Under the pieces are notes generated by a model, which was not told where the DNA came from, did not search any database, and saw nothing but the letters and a program-made list of their open reading frames with translations. The translations under genes and the position numbers were made by a program. A stretch of 64,000 nucleotides of DNA, from contig JAUHYQ010000004.1 of NCBI GenBank assembly GCA_030426355.1, positions 248,001 through 312,000 on the forward strand, in the 5' to 3' direction. Shown piece by piece: positions 24,378 through 32,498 of this stretch. Position 1 is the first letter of the stretch; every line of letters begins with the position of its first letter. Source of the stretch: Gammaproteobacteria bacterium (GTDB lineage Bacteria > Pseudomonadota > Gammaproteobacteria > Steroidobacterales > GCA-2729495).

Positions 24378-24407
24378 GGTACCCTTAAACAAGGTACCCC
24401 TAAACAA
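24378..24407. repeat. 15-bp tandem duplication between the two tRNAs
   Basis: GGTACCCTTAAACAA (24378-24392) is followed at once by GGTACCCCTAAACAA (24393-24407), differing at one base. It lies in the spacer between tRNA-Gly and tRNA-Cys, next to the terminator-like hairpin. Confidence 0.8.
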
Positions 24408-24435
24408 AAAGGCCCGGCAGATGCCGAGCCTTTTT
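24406..24435 (-). terminator. Bidirectional terminator-like hairpin after tRNA-Gly
   Basis: The arms GGCCCGGC (24411-24418) and GCCGAGCC (24423-24430) pair with one mismatch around the loop AGAT. A5 precedes and T5 follows, so both strands show a stem plus U-run. It lies 5 bp past the 3' end of tRNA-Gly and upstream of tRNA-Cys, so it may reduce read-through or serve as a processing signal in the tRNA transcript. Confidence 0.6.
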
Positions 24436-24440
24436 GAATT

Positions 24441-24516
24441 TGGAGCGGGTGAACGGGTTCGAACCGTCGACCTGTACCTTGGCAAGGTACCGCTCTACCA
24501 ACTGAGCTACACCCGC
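24441..24516 (-). tRNA. glyW: tRNA-Gly(GCC)
   Basis: A standard 76-base cloverleaf on the minus strand: acceptor GCGGGTG/CACCCGC with encoded TCCA, D-arm AGCTCAGTTGGTAGAGC, anticodon loop with GCC, T-arm GACGG-TTCGAAC-CCGTT (one G/T pair). It lies downstream of pgsA in the same direction, which is the enterobacterial pgsA-glyW order. Confidence 0.96.
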
Positions 24517-24527
24517 GAGGGCTGCCT

Positions 24528-24555
24528 ATCTTAAGCGGCGCGGCCCCGGTGTCAA
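24528..24555 (-). promoter_or_regulatory. Promoter of the tRNA-Gly/tRNA-Cys unit
   Basis: On the minus strand a consensus -35 box TTGACA (24550-24555) and a -10-like TAAGAT (24528-24533) stand 16 bp apart. The -10 ends 12 bp before the tRNA-Gly 5' end. The spacer is very GC-rich. Confidence 0.6.
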
Positions 24556-24583
24556 GCAAATTACTACCCTTTTCCGCGGTAGC

Positions 24584-25180
24584 TTAGTCGTTATTGAGGT
24601 GCGGCCAGGCGGCCTTCAGATAGACCAGCATGGACCATATGGTCAGCACTGCTGCCGCCAGCACCAGCATGAAGCCGATCCCGTAAACCGGGATGATGCC
24701 GAAAAAGGGATACGTGAACAGCATCGCGCCTACCCCCACCAGTTGCAGGATAGTCTTGATTTTGGCAATGCCGCTGACGGCAACGTGATGGCGCTCGCCG
24801 AGTTCTGCCATCCATTCACGCAAGGCCGAGATCACGATTTCGCGCCCAATGATAATCACGGCGCAGATCACCAGCGCGATGTCGTGACGTGGAAAGAAAA
24901 TCAAATGATGCTTGGGGGCTGCCCATAAAATCAGCACCAGGGCGGCAGCGACCATCAGCTTGTCGGCAACCGGATCCAGAAAGGCGCCGAACTTGGATGT
25001 CATGTTGAGTTTGCGCGCCAGATAACCGTCTAGCCAGTCGGTCAGCCCGGCGATGGTGAAAATCAGCGCGGCGATGGGTTTCGGCCAATAGCCGGGCAGC
25101 ATAAACACGACCACGACCAGGGGAATCGCGGCGATACGCATCCATGTCAGTGCCAGCGCAATGTTGAAACGTTTTTGCAT
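24584..25180 (-). CDS. pgsA: CDP-diacylglycerol-glycerol-3-phosphate 3-phosphatidyltransferase
   Basis: 198 residues, usual length for PgsA. It makes phosphatidylglycerol phosphate, the committed step to phosphatidylglycerol and cardiolipin, at the inner membrane. The CDP-alcohol phosphotransferase motif D-G-x2-A-R-x8-G-x3-D-x3-D reads DGYLARKLNMTSKFGAFLDP then VADKL, all catalytic Asp present (~50-75). Four or more membrane helices are visible (LVVVVFMLPGY, IALVICAVIIIGREIV, FGIIPVYGIGFMLVLAAAVL). It follows uvrC by 9 bp and is in the same transcript. Confidence 0.95.
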   Translation of the reverse strand: MQKRFNIALALTWMRIAAIPLVVVVFMLPGYWPKPIAALIFTIAGLTDWLDGYLARKLNMTSKFGAFLDPVADKLMVAAALVLILWAAPKHHLIFFPRHDIALVICAVIIIGREIVISALREWMAELGERHHVAVSGIAKIKTILQLVGVGAMLFTYPFFGIIPVYGIGFMLVLAAAVLTIWSMLVYLKAAWPHLNND

Positions 25181-25189
25181 TGCGCTAGC

Positions 25190-27010
25190 TTAGCCTCCGT
25201 GAAAGCGGGCGTAAATCAATTCTGCCAATTTGCTGTTAATTCCGGTCACTTGTCGCAAATCTTCCACGCCGGCCTGCTTTATCCCCTGCAATCCGCCAAA
25301 ATGTCGCAGTAACTCCCGCCGCTTTTTCGGCCCCACGCCGGCAATGCTTTCAAGTGGCGATTGTTGCCGCTGTTTACCGCGCCGCTGACGCATTGCCGTA
25401 ATCGCAAAGCGGTGGGCTTCATCACGAATCTGCTGAATCAGGTGCAGCGCCGGGGAATCGCCGCCGAGACGCAATTCGGTGGGCCAGCCGCGCACATAGA
25501 TGACCTCTTTGCCCGGCTTGCGTTCGCGCCCCTTGGCCACACTGGCAAGTAACGGACCCGCCAATCCGATGGCATCGAGTTCCTGCGCCGCCGCGCTCAG
25601 CTGCCCTTTGCCGCCATCAATGAGGATCAAGTCTGGCAGCGGCGCTTCGCCCTGTTTTACGCGCGTATACCTTCTTCGCACGACTTCGCCAATCGCCGCG
25701 TAATCGTCCCCCGCTTCGGCCGTTTTGATGTTAAAGCGACGGTAGTCCGCTTTGATCGCTCCGCTTTCGCCGAACACCACGCATGAAGCGACTGTTTGTT
25801 CACCGCCGGTATGGCTGATATCAAAACATTCGATACGCGTTGGTGGTTCGTTCATCTGCAGCACATCACCCAGTTCACTGAGCTGACTGTCCATCGATGC
25901 TTTACCAGCGGCTCGCATCAGCAAAGCTTCCTGCGCATTGGCCGTCGCCATCTCGACCCAGCCGCGGCGTGTACCGCGAACATTGCTGCGCACGCGCACC
26001 GGCGAGCCACGTTGCTGGCTGAGTGATTCTTCCAGCAGTTCGGCATCTTCGGGCATGACATTGACTAGTATCTCTGCCGGTACGTCGCCGTTTAAGTAGT
26101 GCTGCCCAATAAAAGCGGCCATGACTTCGCTCGAAGTGTGCTGGCTGCGCGTGCGCGGGAAAAAATTACGGCTGCCCAGCACGCGCCCGCCTTTGACCAT
26201 CACCGCCACGGCCGCCCAAACGCCCTGATGTTCGCTCACGGCAATGGCGTCGATAGTGACGGCCTGCTCGCCGGTGATGGACTGCCGGGCATGCAGGCTC
26301 TTGATCGCCGCGATCTGGTCGCGCAGCTGCGCGGCCTGCTCGTAGTCTTTGGCCGCCGAGGCTACCTCCATGCGGTCGGCCAGATCGTTCAGAACCCGTT
26401 TGTCGCGCCCTTCCAGAAACAACATGGCGTGCTTGACGTCACGTTGGTACTCGTCGGGGCTGATCAGGCTAACGCACGGTGCCGAGCAGCGCTTGATCTG
26501 GTGTTGCAGGCACGGTCGGGTACGGTTGGCAAAAAAACTGTCTTCGCACTGGCGTATCTGAAACAGTTTCTGCAGATGTGTCAGCGTTTGCCGAACGGCG
26601 GCGCTGTTCGGGTAAGGGCCCAGAAAGCGGCCGCGTATTTTGCGTGATCCGCGATGGAAGCCGAAGCGCGGGTACTCTTCATGGGTTGTGATATGGATAA
26701 AGGGATAGCCTTTGCCGTCCCGAAGCAACACATTGTAATAAGGCTGGTGTTGTTTGATCAGGTTTAGTTCCAGCAACAACGCCTCTTTCTCGGAAGCCGT
26801 AATCGTGACGTCCACCCGCTTTGTCTGCCCCATCAGGGCCATGGTCTTGGGGTGATGGGCCTTACTGCCAAAATAGCTGGACACCCGCTTCTTCAGGTCG
26901 CGAGCCTTACCGACGTACAACACCTCGCCCGCGGCATCGAGCATGCGATAAACGCCCGGTTTATGCGTCAGTGTTTTGAGGAAGTTGTCGGCGTCAAAAT
27001 CCTGCGCCAC
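25190..27010 (-). CDS. uvrC: Excinuclease ABC subunit C
   Basis: 606 residues, full length. UvrC makes the two incisions of nucleotide excision repair with UvrB. The N-terminal GIY-YIG nuclease domain (GVYRMLDAAGEVLYVGKARD, ~18-40) makes the 3' cut. The UVR motif (~200-235, RMEVASAAKDYEQAAQLRDQ) binds UvrB. The RNase H-like domain (~370-540; ECFDISHTGGEQTVAS, LILIDGGKGQL) makes the 5' cut. A helix-hairpin-helix pair ends the protein (SIAGVGPKKRRELLRHFGG). It sits between the glycosylase gene (15-bp gap) and pgsA, forming a repair/phospholipid operon. Confidence 0.97.
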   Translation of the reverse strand: MAQDFDADNFLKTLTHKPGVYRMLDAAGEVLYVGKARDLKKRVSSYFGSKAHHPKTMALMGQTKRVDVTITASEKEALLLELNLIKQHQPYYNVLLRDGKGYPFIHITTHEEYPRFGFHRGSRKIRGRFLGPYPNSAAVRQTLTHLQKLFQIRQCEDSFFANRTRPCLQHQIKRCSAPCVSLISPDEYQRDVKHAMLFLEGRDKRVLNDLADRMEVASAAKDYEQAAQLRDQIAAIKSLHARQSITGEQAVTIDAIAVSEHQGVWAAVAVMVKGGRVLGSRNFFPRTRSQHTSSEVMAAFIGQHYLNGDVPAEILVNVMPEDAELLEESLSQQRGSPVRVRSNVRGTRRGWVEMATANAQEALLMRAAGKASMDSQLSELGDVLQMNEPPTRIECFDISHTGGEQTVASCVVFGESGAIKADYRRFNIKTAEAGDDYAAIGEVVRRRYTRVKQGEAPLPDLILIDGGKGQLSAAAQELDAIGLAGPLLASVAKGRERKPGKEVIYVRGWPTELRLGGDSPALHLIQQIRDEAHRFAITAMRQRRGKQRQQSPLESIAGVGPKKRRELLRHFGGLQGIKQAGVEDLRQVTGINSKLAELIYARFHGG

Positions 27011-27025
27011 GAATCACCCGCTGCG

Positions 27026-27655
27026 TTATGCGTCAAGCCGCTGCCGGGCGGCAGCGAATACGGTTGCAAACATCTCCGGCGTCAGTCGCCGGGTGTTCGT
27101 ATTGTAGCGGCTGCAGTGATATGAACTCAGTAACCAGCGCCCACCCGGAAGGGCATAGTCGCTGCCGTGACCGAATTTGAACGCTGTTTTTCGCAGATCG
27201 CACGCTTTTAATACGGCTCCGTGGGCCAGGCTGCCCAGCGCAAGCACCACTGAACCGCTCGGCAATGTGGCAATTTCGGTGCGCAGGTAGTCATTACAGT
27301 TGTTAACTTCGGCGCCGATGGGTTTGTTTTGCGGCGGCAGGCAACGCACAGCATTGGTGATCCGGCAATCCAGCAGTTGCAAACCGTCATCCGGATGCGT
27401 CGCCACCGGCTGGCTGGCAAAGCCGTGGTCGTAGAGCGTCTGGTAAAGCAAAATCCCGGCATGGTCACCGGTAAACGGCCGGCCGGTGGCGTTGGCGCCG
27501 TGCATGCCGGGTGCCAGCCCGACGATCAGCAACCGGGCCTGCGGGTCACCGAAAGACGGCACCGGCCTGGCATGATAGTCCGGGTGGGCCTGTCGCACGT
27601 CAGTAAGAAAATCGGCCAACCGTGGGCAGCGCGTGCATCCGGTGGAAAATTTCAT
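27026..27655 (-). CDS. Uracil-DNA glycosylase, family 5 (UDGb-like)
   Basis: 209 residues. Motif A reads GLAPGMHGANATGRPFTGD (~48-66), which is characteristic of family 5 UDGb enzymes; these remove uracil and some other deaminated bases from DNA. N-terminal cysteines (CTRCPRL) and CRITNAVRC near residue 105 fit the 4Fe-4S cluster of family 4/5 enzymes. The C-terminal motif HCSRYNTNTRRLT matches the DNA-intercalation loop. It is the first gene of the run into uvrC and pgsA, so base-excision and nucleotide-excision repair genes are co-expressed. Confidence 0.88.
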   Translation of the reverse strand: MKFSTGCTRCPRLADFLTDVRQAHPDYHARPVPSFGDPQARLLIVGLAPGMHGANATGRPFTGDHAGILLYQTLYDHGFASQPVATHPDDGLQLLDCRITNAVRCLPPQNKPIGAEVNNCNDYLRTEIATLPSGSVVLALGSLAHGAVLKACDLRKTAFKFGHGSDYALPGGRWLLSSYHCSRYNTNTRRLTPEMFATVFAAARQRLDA

Positions 27656-27706
27656 CCGCCGAGATAATCCAGAATCATTATGTAAATAAGCTATAAATTA
27701 TTGTTT

Positions 27707-28666
27707 TTATTTATTTTCAATCGCAATCGCGCTGACCGCGCTGTCGTACATCAGGCGGGTCCAGCGCTCCGCCGGCATGAATTCCCAGGCCCACTCGGCA
27801 TCGTATTCAGCCGTCGGTTTAAGAGCGACGACCTCGTCGGCGGTCTTGCCCTGCTCTACCAGTGAGCGAATGCGTTGGTTGACCGTATCGAGCATGGTGC
27901 GAAACGCCTTAAGCCCCGCGAGATCACTGACCGGGCCGTGGCCCGGAATGATCACGGTGTCTGAATTTGCATCCGCGATGACCGCGTCCATGGCCGCAAT
28001 CATGCCGTCGGCCGTACCGCCGGCACTGATATCCACCACCGGGTAGAGACGGTTAAAAAAGTTATCCCCCATATGAATAACATTCGCTTCCTTGAAATAC
28101 AGGATTGCGTCGCCGTCAGTGTGCGCCGGTCGTTTCACATGTTTTGCGACGATGGTTTGCCCGTTCATGTGAAAGCTGATTTCGTTGTCGAACGTGACGA
28201 CGGGCAGCGCCACTTTGGGAGAGGCCTTGGTGACCGAGTTGGTCAGCAGCGACTTCTGGTCTACCGCCATGCGCGCCCGAACGTTATCGTGGGCAATAAT
28301 CAGCGCGCCTTGCTCGCCGAAATACTGGTTGCCCCCGGTGTGATCAAAGTGCCAGTGGGTGTTAAAAACCATGTCGACCGGCTTGTCGGTAATGGTCGCG
28401 ATGGCTGCGGCGATTTTGCCGGCCACCGGCGGCATGTCGTCATCCACCATGAGCACACCGTCCGGGCCGCTGGAAACCGCGATATTGCCGCCGACCCCCA
28501 TGACGACATGCAGGCCGTCGATGATTTTCTGGACTTTGGCGGCCTCGGGTATGGTCATTTGTGCCTGGCCGGTCAGTGTGGTGAGGCACAGCAGAGCGGC
28601 CGTGATTCCTGCAACGGCCGGTGGACGAATGGCCTTGATATGTGTGATCAGTCTGCGGGCAAACAT
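27707..28666 (-). CDS. Exported metallo-beta-lactamase-fold hydrolase
   Basis: 319 residues from the ATG at 28666, which has AGGA 8 bases upstream; a longer reading adds only a weak start. A signal peptide (ITAALLCLTTLTGQAQM) precedes the MBL domain. The zinc site HWHFDH (~110) is in NTHWHFDHTGGNQYF, with further ligands in KRPAHTDGDAI and IPGHGPVSD. Related periplasmic proteins are annotated as SoxH-like or quinoprotein-relay MBL proteins; the substrate cannot be told from sequence. Transcribed away from the nfeD gene across a ~100-bp gap. Confidence 0.75.
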   Translation of the reverse strand: MFARRLITHIKAIRPPAVAGITAALLCLTTLTGQAQMTIPEAAKVQKIIDGLHVVMGVGGNIAVSSGPDGVLMVDDDMPPVAGKIAAAIATITDKPVDMVFNTHWHFDHTGGNQYFGEQGALIIAHDNVRARMAVDQKSLLTNSVTKASPKVALPVVTFDNEISFHMNGQTIVAKHVKRPAHTDGDAILYFKEANVIHMGDNFFNRLYPVVDISAGGTADGMIAAMDAVIADANSDTVIIPGHGPVSDLAGLKAFRTMLDTVNQRIRSLVEQGKTADEVVALKPTAEYDAEWAWEFMPAERWTRLMYDSAVSAIAIENK

Positions 28667-28764
28667 GATGGTTCCTGAGTGAGCTATTAAACCGACCACA
28701 CCATAGCATGAGCCACGCCGCGCATTAGAGCACCGGCGGCCTTCCCTGCTATGCTGTGCACGTG

Positions 28765-30207
28765 ATGGGAAGCTTGCATCGAAAGTTTGGTTCCATGACG
28801 CCGCGGTTCGGCATCCTCATGCTGGCGTGTCTGCTCGCGCTGAGCCTGCTCAACACGGTTCCCGCGAGCGACATCGGCAGCGGCCGGGCTTTGCTGGTGA
28901 AGATTGACTCCGCCATCGGGCCGGCGTCAGCCGACTACATCCTGAACGGCATTGCCGAAGCCGAGAGTGGCGGTTACGGCCTGCTCATCGTGGAGATGGA
29001 TACCCCAGGTGGCCTCGATTCTGCGATGCGGGACATTATCAAAAGTATTCTGGCGTCGCGGGTTCCGGTGGTCAGCTATGTGTCACCGGGCGGTTCACGA
29101 GCAGCCAGTGCAGGCACTTATATTTTGTATGCGAGCCACGTGGCTGCCATGCACCCGGTCAGCAATCTGGGTGCGGCGACACCGGTGCAGATCGGTGGCA
29201 CGCCTTCGTTGCCCGAGATGCCCGAGCAACCTAAGCCCGCCGATCAGGACGGCGAGCCCGACGGTAAAGACGACAGTAAACCGGCCAAAAAAGAACCGGC
29301 GGCCGGCCCGGCCGATCCGATGAAGGCCAAAATGATCAATGATGCCGTTGCGTATATCAAGGGTCTGGCGGAGCAGCGCGGCCGCAATGCCGAGTGGGCT
29401 GAACTCGCCGTGCGTGAGGCGGTGAGCCTGACTGCCCGCGAAGCGCTCGAAGAAAATGTCATTGATGTGGTGGCCGACAATGTCACCGATCTGCTGGAAC
29501 AAATTAATGGCCGAACGGTCGATATGAACGGCACACCACTCACGCTGGAAACAGCCGGATTGGACGTCGAAGTGCTCGAACCGAACTGGCGAACGCAGTT
29601 GTTGTTGATTATTACCGACCCGAGCGTGGCCTACATGCTGATGCTGGTCGGTATCTACGGTTTGCTGCTGGAGGGCTACAACCCGGGCGCACTGGTGCCG
29701 GGTGTTATCGGTGGCATATGCCTGCTGCTTGCCCTGTTTGCATTCCAGGTGTTGCCGGTTAATTACGCCGGGCTGGCGCTGATGCTGGTGGGTATCGCGC
29801 TGATGATCGCCGAAGGTTTTGCGCCCAGCTTCGGCATACTGGGTATCGGCGGCCTGGCCGCCTTTGTGTTTGGCTCCATCATACTGATGGACAGCGACGT
29901 GCCGGGTTTCGGTATTTCGATGGGGCTTATCGCCGGGGTGGCAACCGTGGCGGGTATGCTCGTGCTGGGGCTTGTCTACATGCTGATGCGGGCGCGCACC
30001 CGACCCATCGTCAGTGGCCGCGAAGGCATGATCGGCCACACTGCCGAAGCCCTAGAAGATTTTGAAACACACGGCAGTGTCTTGCTGGACGGTGAGCGCT
30101 GGTCGGCAAGCAATACCGGCAGTCCGGTGACTAAAGGTCAACGCCTGAAGGTTCTGTCCATCGAAGGCCTGACCGTGCAGGTAAAAAATACAGAGCAAAC
30201 CGGCTGA
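28765..30207 (+). CDS. NfeD-family membrane serine protease (long form)
   Basis: About 480 residues. Starts at 28756 (GTG), 28765 and 28795 (ATG) are all possible; only the last leaves a short signal peptide ([20 protein letters not shown]). Residues ~35-240 are a ClpP-like domain with the nucleophile region [15 protein letters not shown] Pro/Lys/Asp-rich insert follows (~150-185). Four or five membrane helices lie at ~280-400 ([49 protein letters not shown]), and the C-terminus (~410-480) is the NfeD OB-fold. Such proteins cleave stomatin-like partners, and the slipin gene is next, 28 bp away. Confidence 0.9.
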   Translation: MGSLHRKFGSMTPRFGILMLACLLALSLLNTVPASDIGSGRALLVKIDSAIGPASADYILNGIAEAESGGYGLLIVEMDTPGGLDSAMRDIIKSILASRVPVVSYVSPGGSRAASAGTYILYASHVAAMHPVSNLGAATPVQIGGTPSLPEMPEQPKPADQDGEPDGKDDSKPAKKEPAAGPADPMKAKMINDAVAYIKGLAEQRGRNAEWAELAVREAVSLTAREALEENVIDVVADNVTDLLEQINGRTVDMNGTPLTLETAGLDVEVLEPNWRTQLLLIITDPSVAYMLMLVGIYGLLLEGYNPGALVPGVIGGICLLLALFAFQVLPVNYAGLALMLVGIALMIAEGFAPSFGILGIGGLAAFVFGSIILMDSDVPGFGISMGLIAGVATVAGMLVLGLVYMLMRARTRPIVSGREGMIGHTAEALEDFETHGSVLLDGERWSASNTGSPVTKGQRLKVLSIEGLTVQVKNTEQTG

Positions 30208-30235
30208 GACCGGTTTCAATCCAAGGAGAATTACA

Positions 30236-31018
30236 ATGATGTCTTTCCCTCTTTTTATCGTGGCTGCAGTCCTGCTTTTGCTGTTCAGCTCGATCAAAAT
30301 CCTGAACGAATACGAACGCGGTGTGGTGTTCCTGCTGGGTCGGTTTCAGAAAGTAAAAGGCCCGGGGATCATTATCGTCGTTCCCTTTATCCAGCAGATG
30401 ATTCGTACCGACTTGCGCGTCATTACCATGGACGTCCCGACGCAGGATGTGATCTCGCGCGACAACGTTTCTGTAAAGGTCAATGCCGTGGTGTATTTTC
30501 GGATCGTTGATCCGGAGCGCGCGATTATTCAGGTGGCCAATGTGTTCGAAGCCACGAGTCAGTTAGCCCAGACCACTCTACGTTCTGTGCTGGGCCAGCA
30601 TGAACTTGACGAGATGCTTTCGGAACGCGATAAGCTCAACAGCGATATTCAGACCATACTGGACAGACAAACCGATGCCTGGGGCATCAAAGTATCTGCG
30701 GTTGAAATCAAGCACGTTGATCTGAACGAATCGATGATTCGCGCCATTGCCGCACAGGCAGAAGCCGAACGCTCGCGGCGGGCCAAAATCATTCACGCCG
30801 AGGGCGAAAAGCAGGCAGCGGAAAAACTTGCTCAGGCGGCAGAAATTTTGTCGACGCAAGGCCAGGCATTGCAACTGCGTTATCTGCAGACGTTGACGGA
30901 AATAGCTGACGAGACGACCAACACCATCGTATTCCCGCTGCCGCTCGATGTGGTCACACCGTTTTTGCAGGCCGCGCAAAAATTTAATCAGCAACTCGAT
31001 CAACGCAAAGGCGACTGA
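30236..31018 (+). CDS. Slipin (SPFH/band 7 stomatin-like membrane protein)
   Basis: 260 residues. AAGGAG precedes the ATG by 8 bases. One N-terminal membrane hairpin ([18 protein letters not shown]) is followed by the SPFH domain ([20 protein letters not shown] to ~190) and a Glu/Ala/Arg-rich coiled-coil ([20 protein letters not shown]) that makes ring oligomers. In bacteria slipins pair with the long NfeD protease, encoded just upstream, and organise membrane microdomains. The conserved C-terminal hydrophobic segment ([16 protein letters not shown]) is the site reported for NfeD cleavage in archaeal homologues. Confidence 0.92.
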   Translation: MMSFPLFIVAAVLLLLFSSIKILNEYERGVVFLLGRFQKVKGPGIIIVVPFIQQMIRTDLRVITMDVPTQDVISRDNVSVKVNAVVYFRIVDPERAIIQVANVFEATSQLAQTTLRSVLGQHELDEMLSERDKLNSDIQTILDRQTDAWGIKVSAVEIKHVDLNESMIRAIAAQAEAERSRRAKIIHAEGEKQAAEKLAQAAEILSTQGQALQLRYLQTLTEIADETTNTIVFPLPLDVVTPFLQAAQKFNQQLDQRKGD

Positions 31019-31039
31019 TCAAAGTCTGTTGGCGGCACG

Positions 31040-31825
31040 TTAGTAGTCGCCGCTTTTTACGGCCTGCCAGCGTGCCTCGAGTTCGTCGAGTGTAAAGTCA
31101 GACCAGTCGGCGCCGTCTGCGCGTATGCCGCGTTCGAGCGCCTTTAAGCGCGACACAAACTTGCGGTTCGCACGTCGCAGGGCTTTTTCGGGATCAACCT
31201 GCAAATGCCTGGCCAGATTGGCCACAGCCAGCAACAGATCGCCGATTTCTTCTTCGATGTTGTCCTGATCATTAGCCGCCCGCCCCTGCGCCAGTTCGTC
31301 CAGCTCTTCATTGATTTTGGCAATTACCTGCTCGGGGGACTGCCAATCAAAGCCGACCCGGGCGGCGCGTTTACCGATTTTTTGGGTCAGAGTCAGTGCC
31401 GGCAGGTTTGGGGTGATGCCGTCCAGCACGCTGTCGTGTTGTTTGCCTGCAGCCTGACGTTCCTGTGTTTTATGCGCCTCCCACGCGGCATGTTGCTGTG
31501 CTGCCGAGCCGGCGTCTGCGCCGGCGAACACGTGCGGATGACGACGCACGAGTTTTTCGCTGATGGCAGCTGCCACGTCTGCAAAATCAAACTGACCCGA
31601 CTCTTTGGCCATCTGGGCGTGAAACACCACTTGCAACAACAGGTCGCCCAGTTCATCGCGCAAGTCATCCATGGCGCCGCGCTCAATCGCATCGGCAACT
31701 TCATAGGCTTCCTCGACGGTGTACGGCGCGATGGTGGCAAAAGTCTGTTCGATGTCCCACGGGCAACCGCTCTTCGGGTCACGCAAGGCGGCCATGATGT
31801 CGAGTAGTTTTTGCAGATCCTGCAT
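31040..31825 (-). CDS. mazG: Nucleoside triphosphate pyrophosphohydrolase MazG
   Basis: 261 residues from the ATG at 31825, close to the ~263 of E. coli MazG. The N-terminal MazG domain has GCPWDIEQTFATIAPYTVEE and the metal site ELGDLLLQVVFHAQMAKE (~55-75). The second MazG domain has EEIGDLLLAVANLAR (~180). It hydrolyses NTPs to NMP and pyrophosphate, cleaning damaged nucleotides and lowering ppGpp in stress. Its start lies one base after the stop of the upstream NUDIX gene, in the fumC-nudL-mazG run. Confidence 0.93.
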   Translation of the reverse strand: MQDLQKLLDIMAALRDPKSGCPWDIEQTFATIAPYTVEEAYEVADAIERGAMDDLRDELGDLLLQVVFHAQMAKESGQFDFADVAAAISEKLVRRHPHVFAGADAGSAAQQHAAWEAHKTQERQAAGKQHDSVLDGITPNLPALTLTQKIGKRAARVGFDWQSPEQVIAKINEELDELAQGRAANDQDNIEEEIGDLLLAVANLARHLQVDPEKALRRANRKFVSRLKALERGIRADGADWSDFTLDELEARWQAVKSGDY

Positions 31826-31826
31826 G

Positions 31827-32498
31827 TCAGTTTCTGCCCAGCGGGTTGTCTTCTTCACCGCGCAGCTTGGCAATAAACTGACCGATCATCAGCGCCGTGG
31901 CGCCCCAGATGCGATGTCCGCCGTAATGAAATTCATACATTTTGAGCGTAATGCCGGCTCGTTCGCGCTCCACTGGCTGACGGTTGCTGTCGTCCAGCAG
32001 AAATTTCAGCGGCACTTCGAACACGCCGGCGACTTCGCGCGGATCGACCCGCGCCTGGAAATCCGGGTCATAGAACCCGACCACGGGTAACACCGCATAG
32101 CCGGTAATAATGGGTTGGGCTGCGAGATACCCCACCACGGTGGTTTGCGCCGCCTGCAATCCCACTTCTTCCTGCGATTCGCGCAGCGCGGTGCACAACA
32201 AATCGGCATCGCAGTCTTCCGCAACGCCGCCCGGAAATGCAATTTGCCCTGGGTGATCGCGCACCGTGTGTGTGCGCTCTGTCAGCATCAGGTGCAGTTC
32301 GTCCTGCCGTTCGGTCAGGCCGATGAACACAGCGGCCGGGCGGAACGGCGTTTTAAACCAGGCATCCAGTACGGCCGGATCCATGGCCGCGGTGGCCTCT
32401 CCCGGCACGTCAGCAGGAATCGCGGTGGTCGCGAAACAAGCCGTGATGTATTGCCGCAGCTGTGCGGCCGAATCCGGCAGCCTGTCGGCCGGGAACAT
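31827..32498 (-). CDS. nudL: NUDIX hydrolase, CoA pyrophosphatase type
   Basis: 223 residues. The segment LTERTHTVRDHPGQIAFPGG (~75-95) is the mark of the NudL/UPF0035 CoA pyrophosphatases. The NUDIX box follows as CTALRESQEEVGLQ; the usual first Glu is replaced by an acidic residue, which is normal in this subfamily. Expected reaction: cleavage of CoA or oxidised CoA to 3',5'-ADP and phosphopantetheine. Its ATG overlaps the fumC stop (TGATG), so it is coupled to the fumarase gene. Confidence 0.85.
   Translation of the reverse strand: MFPADRLPDSAAQLRQYITACFATTAIPADVPGEATAAMDPAVLDAWFKTPFRPAAVFIGLTERQDELHLMLTERTHTVRDHPGQIAFPGGVAEDCDADLLCTALRESQEEVGLQAAQTTVVGYLAAQPIITGYAVLPVVGFYDPDFQARVDPREVAGVFEVPLKFLLDDSNRQPVERERAGITLKMYEFHYGGHRIWGATALMIGQFIAKLRGEEDNPLGRN

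Noticed and set aside
29095-30039. Long open frame of 314 codons on the minus strand across nfeD
   Set aside because: It is antisense to a well-conserved gene, is His/Gln-rich in the manner of shadow frames, and has no ribosome site or family.
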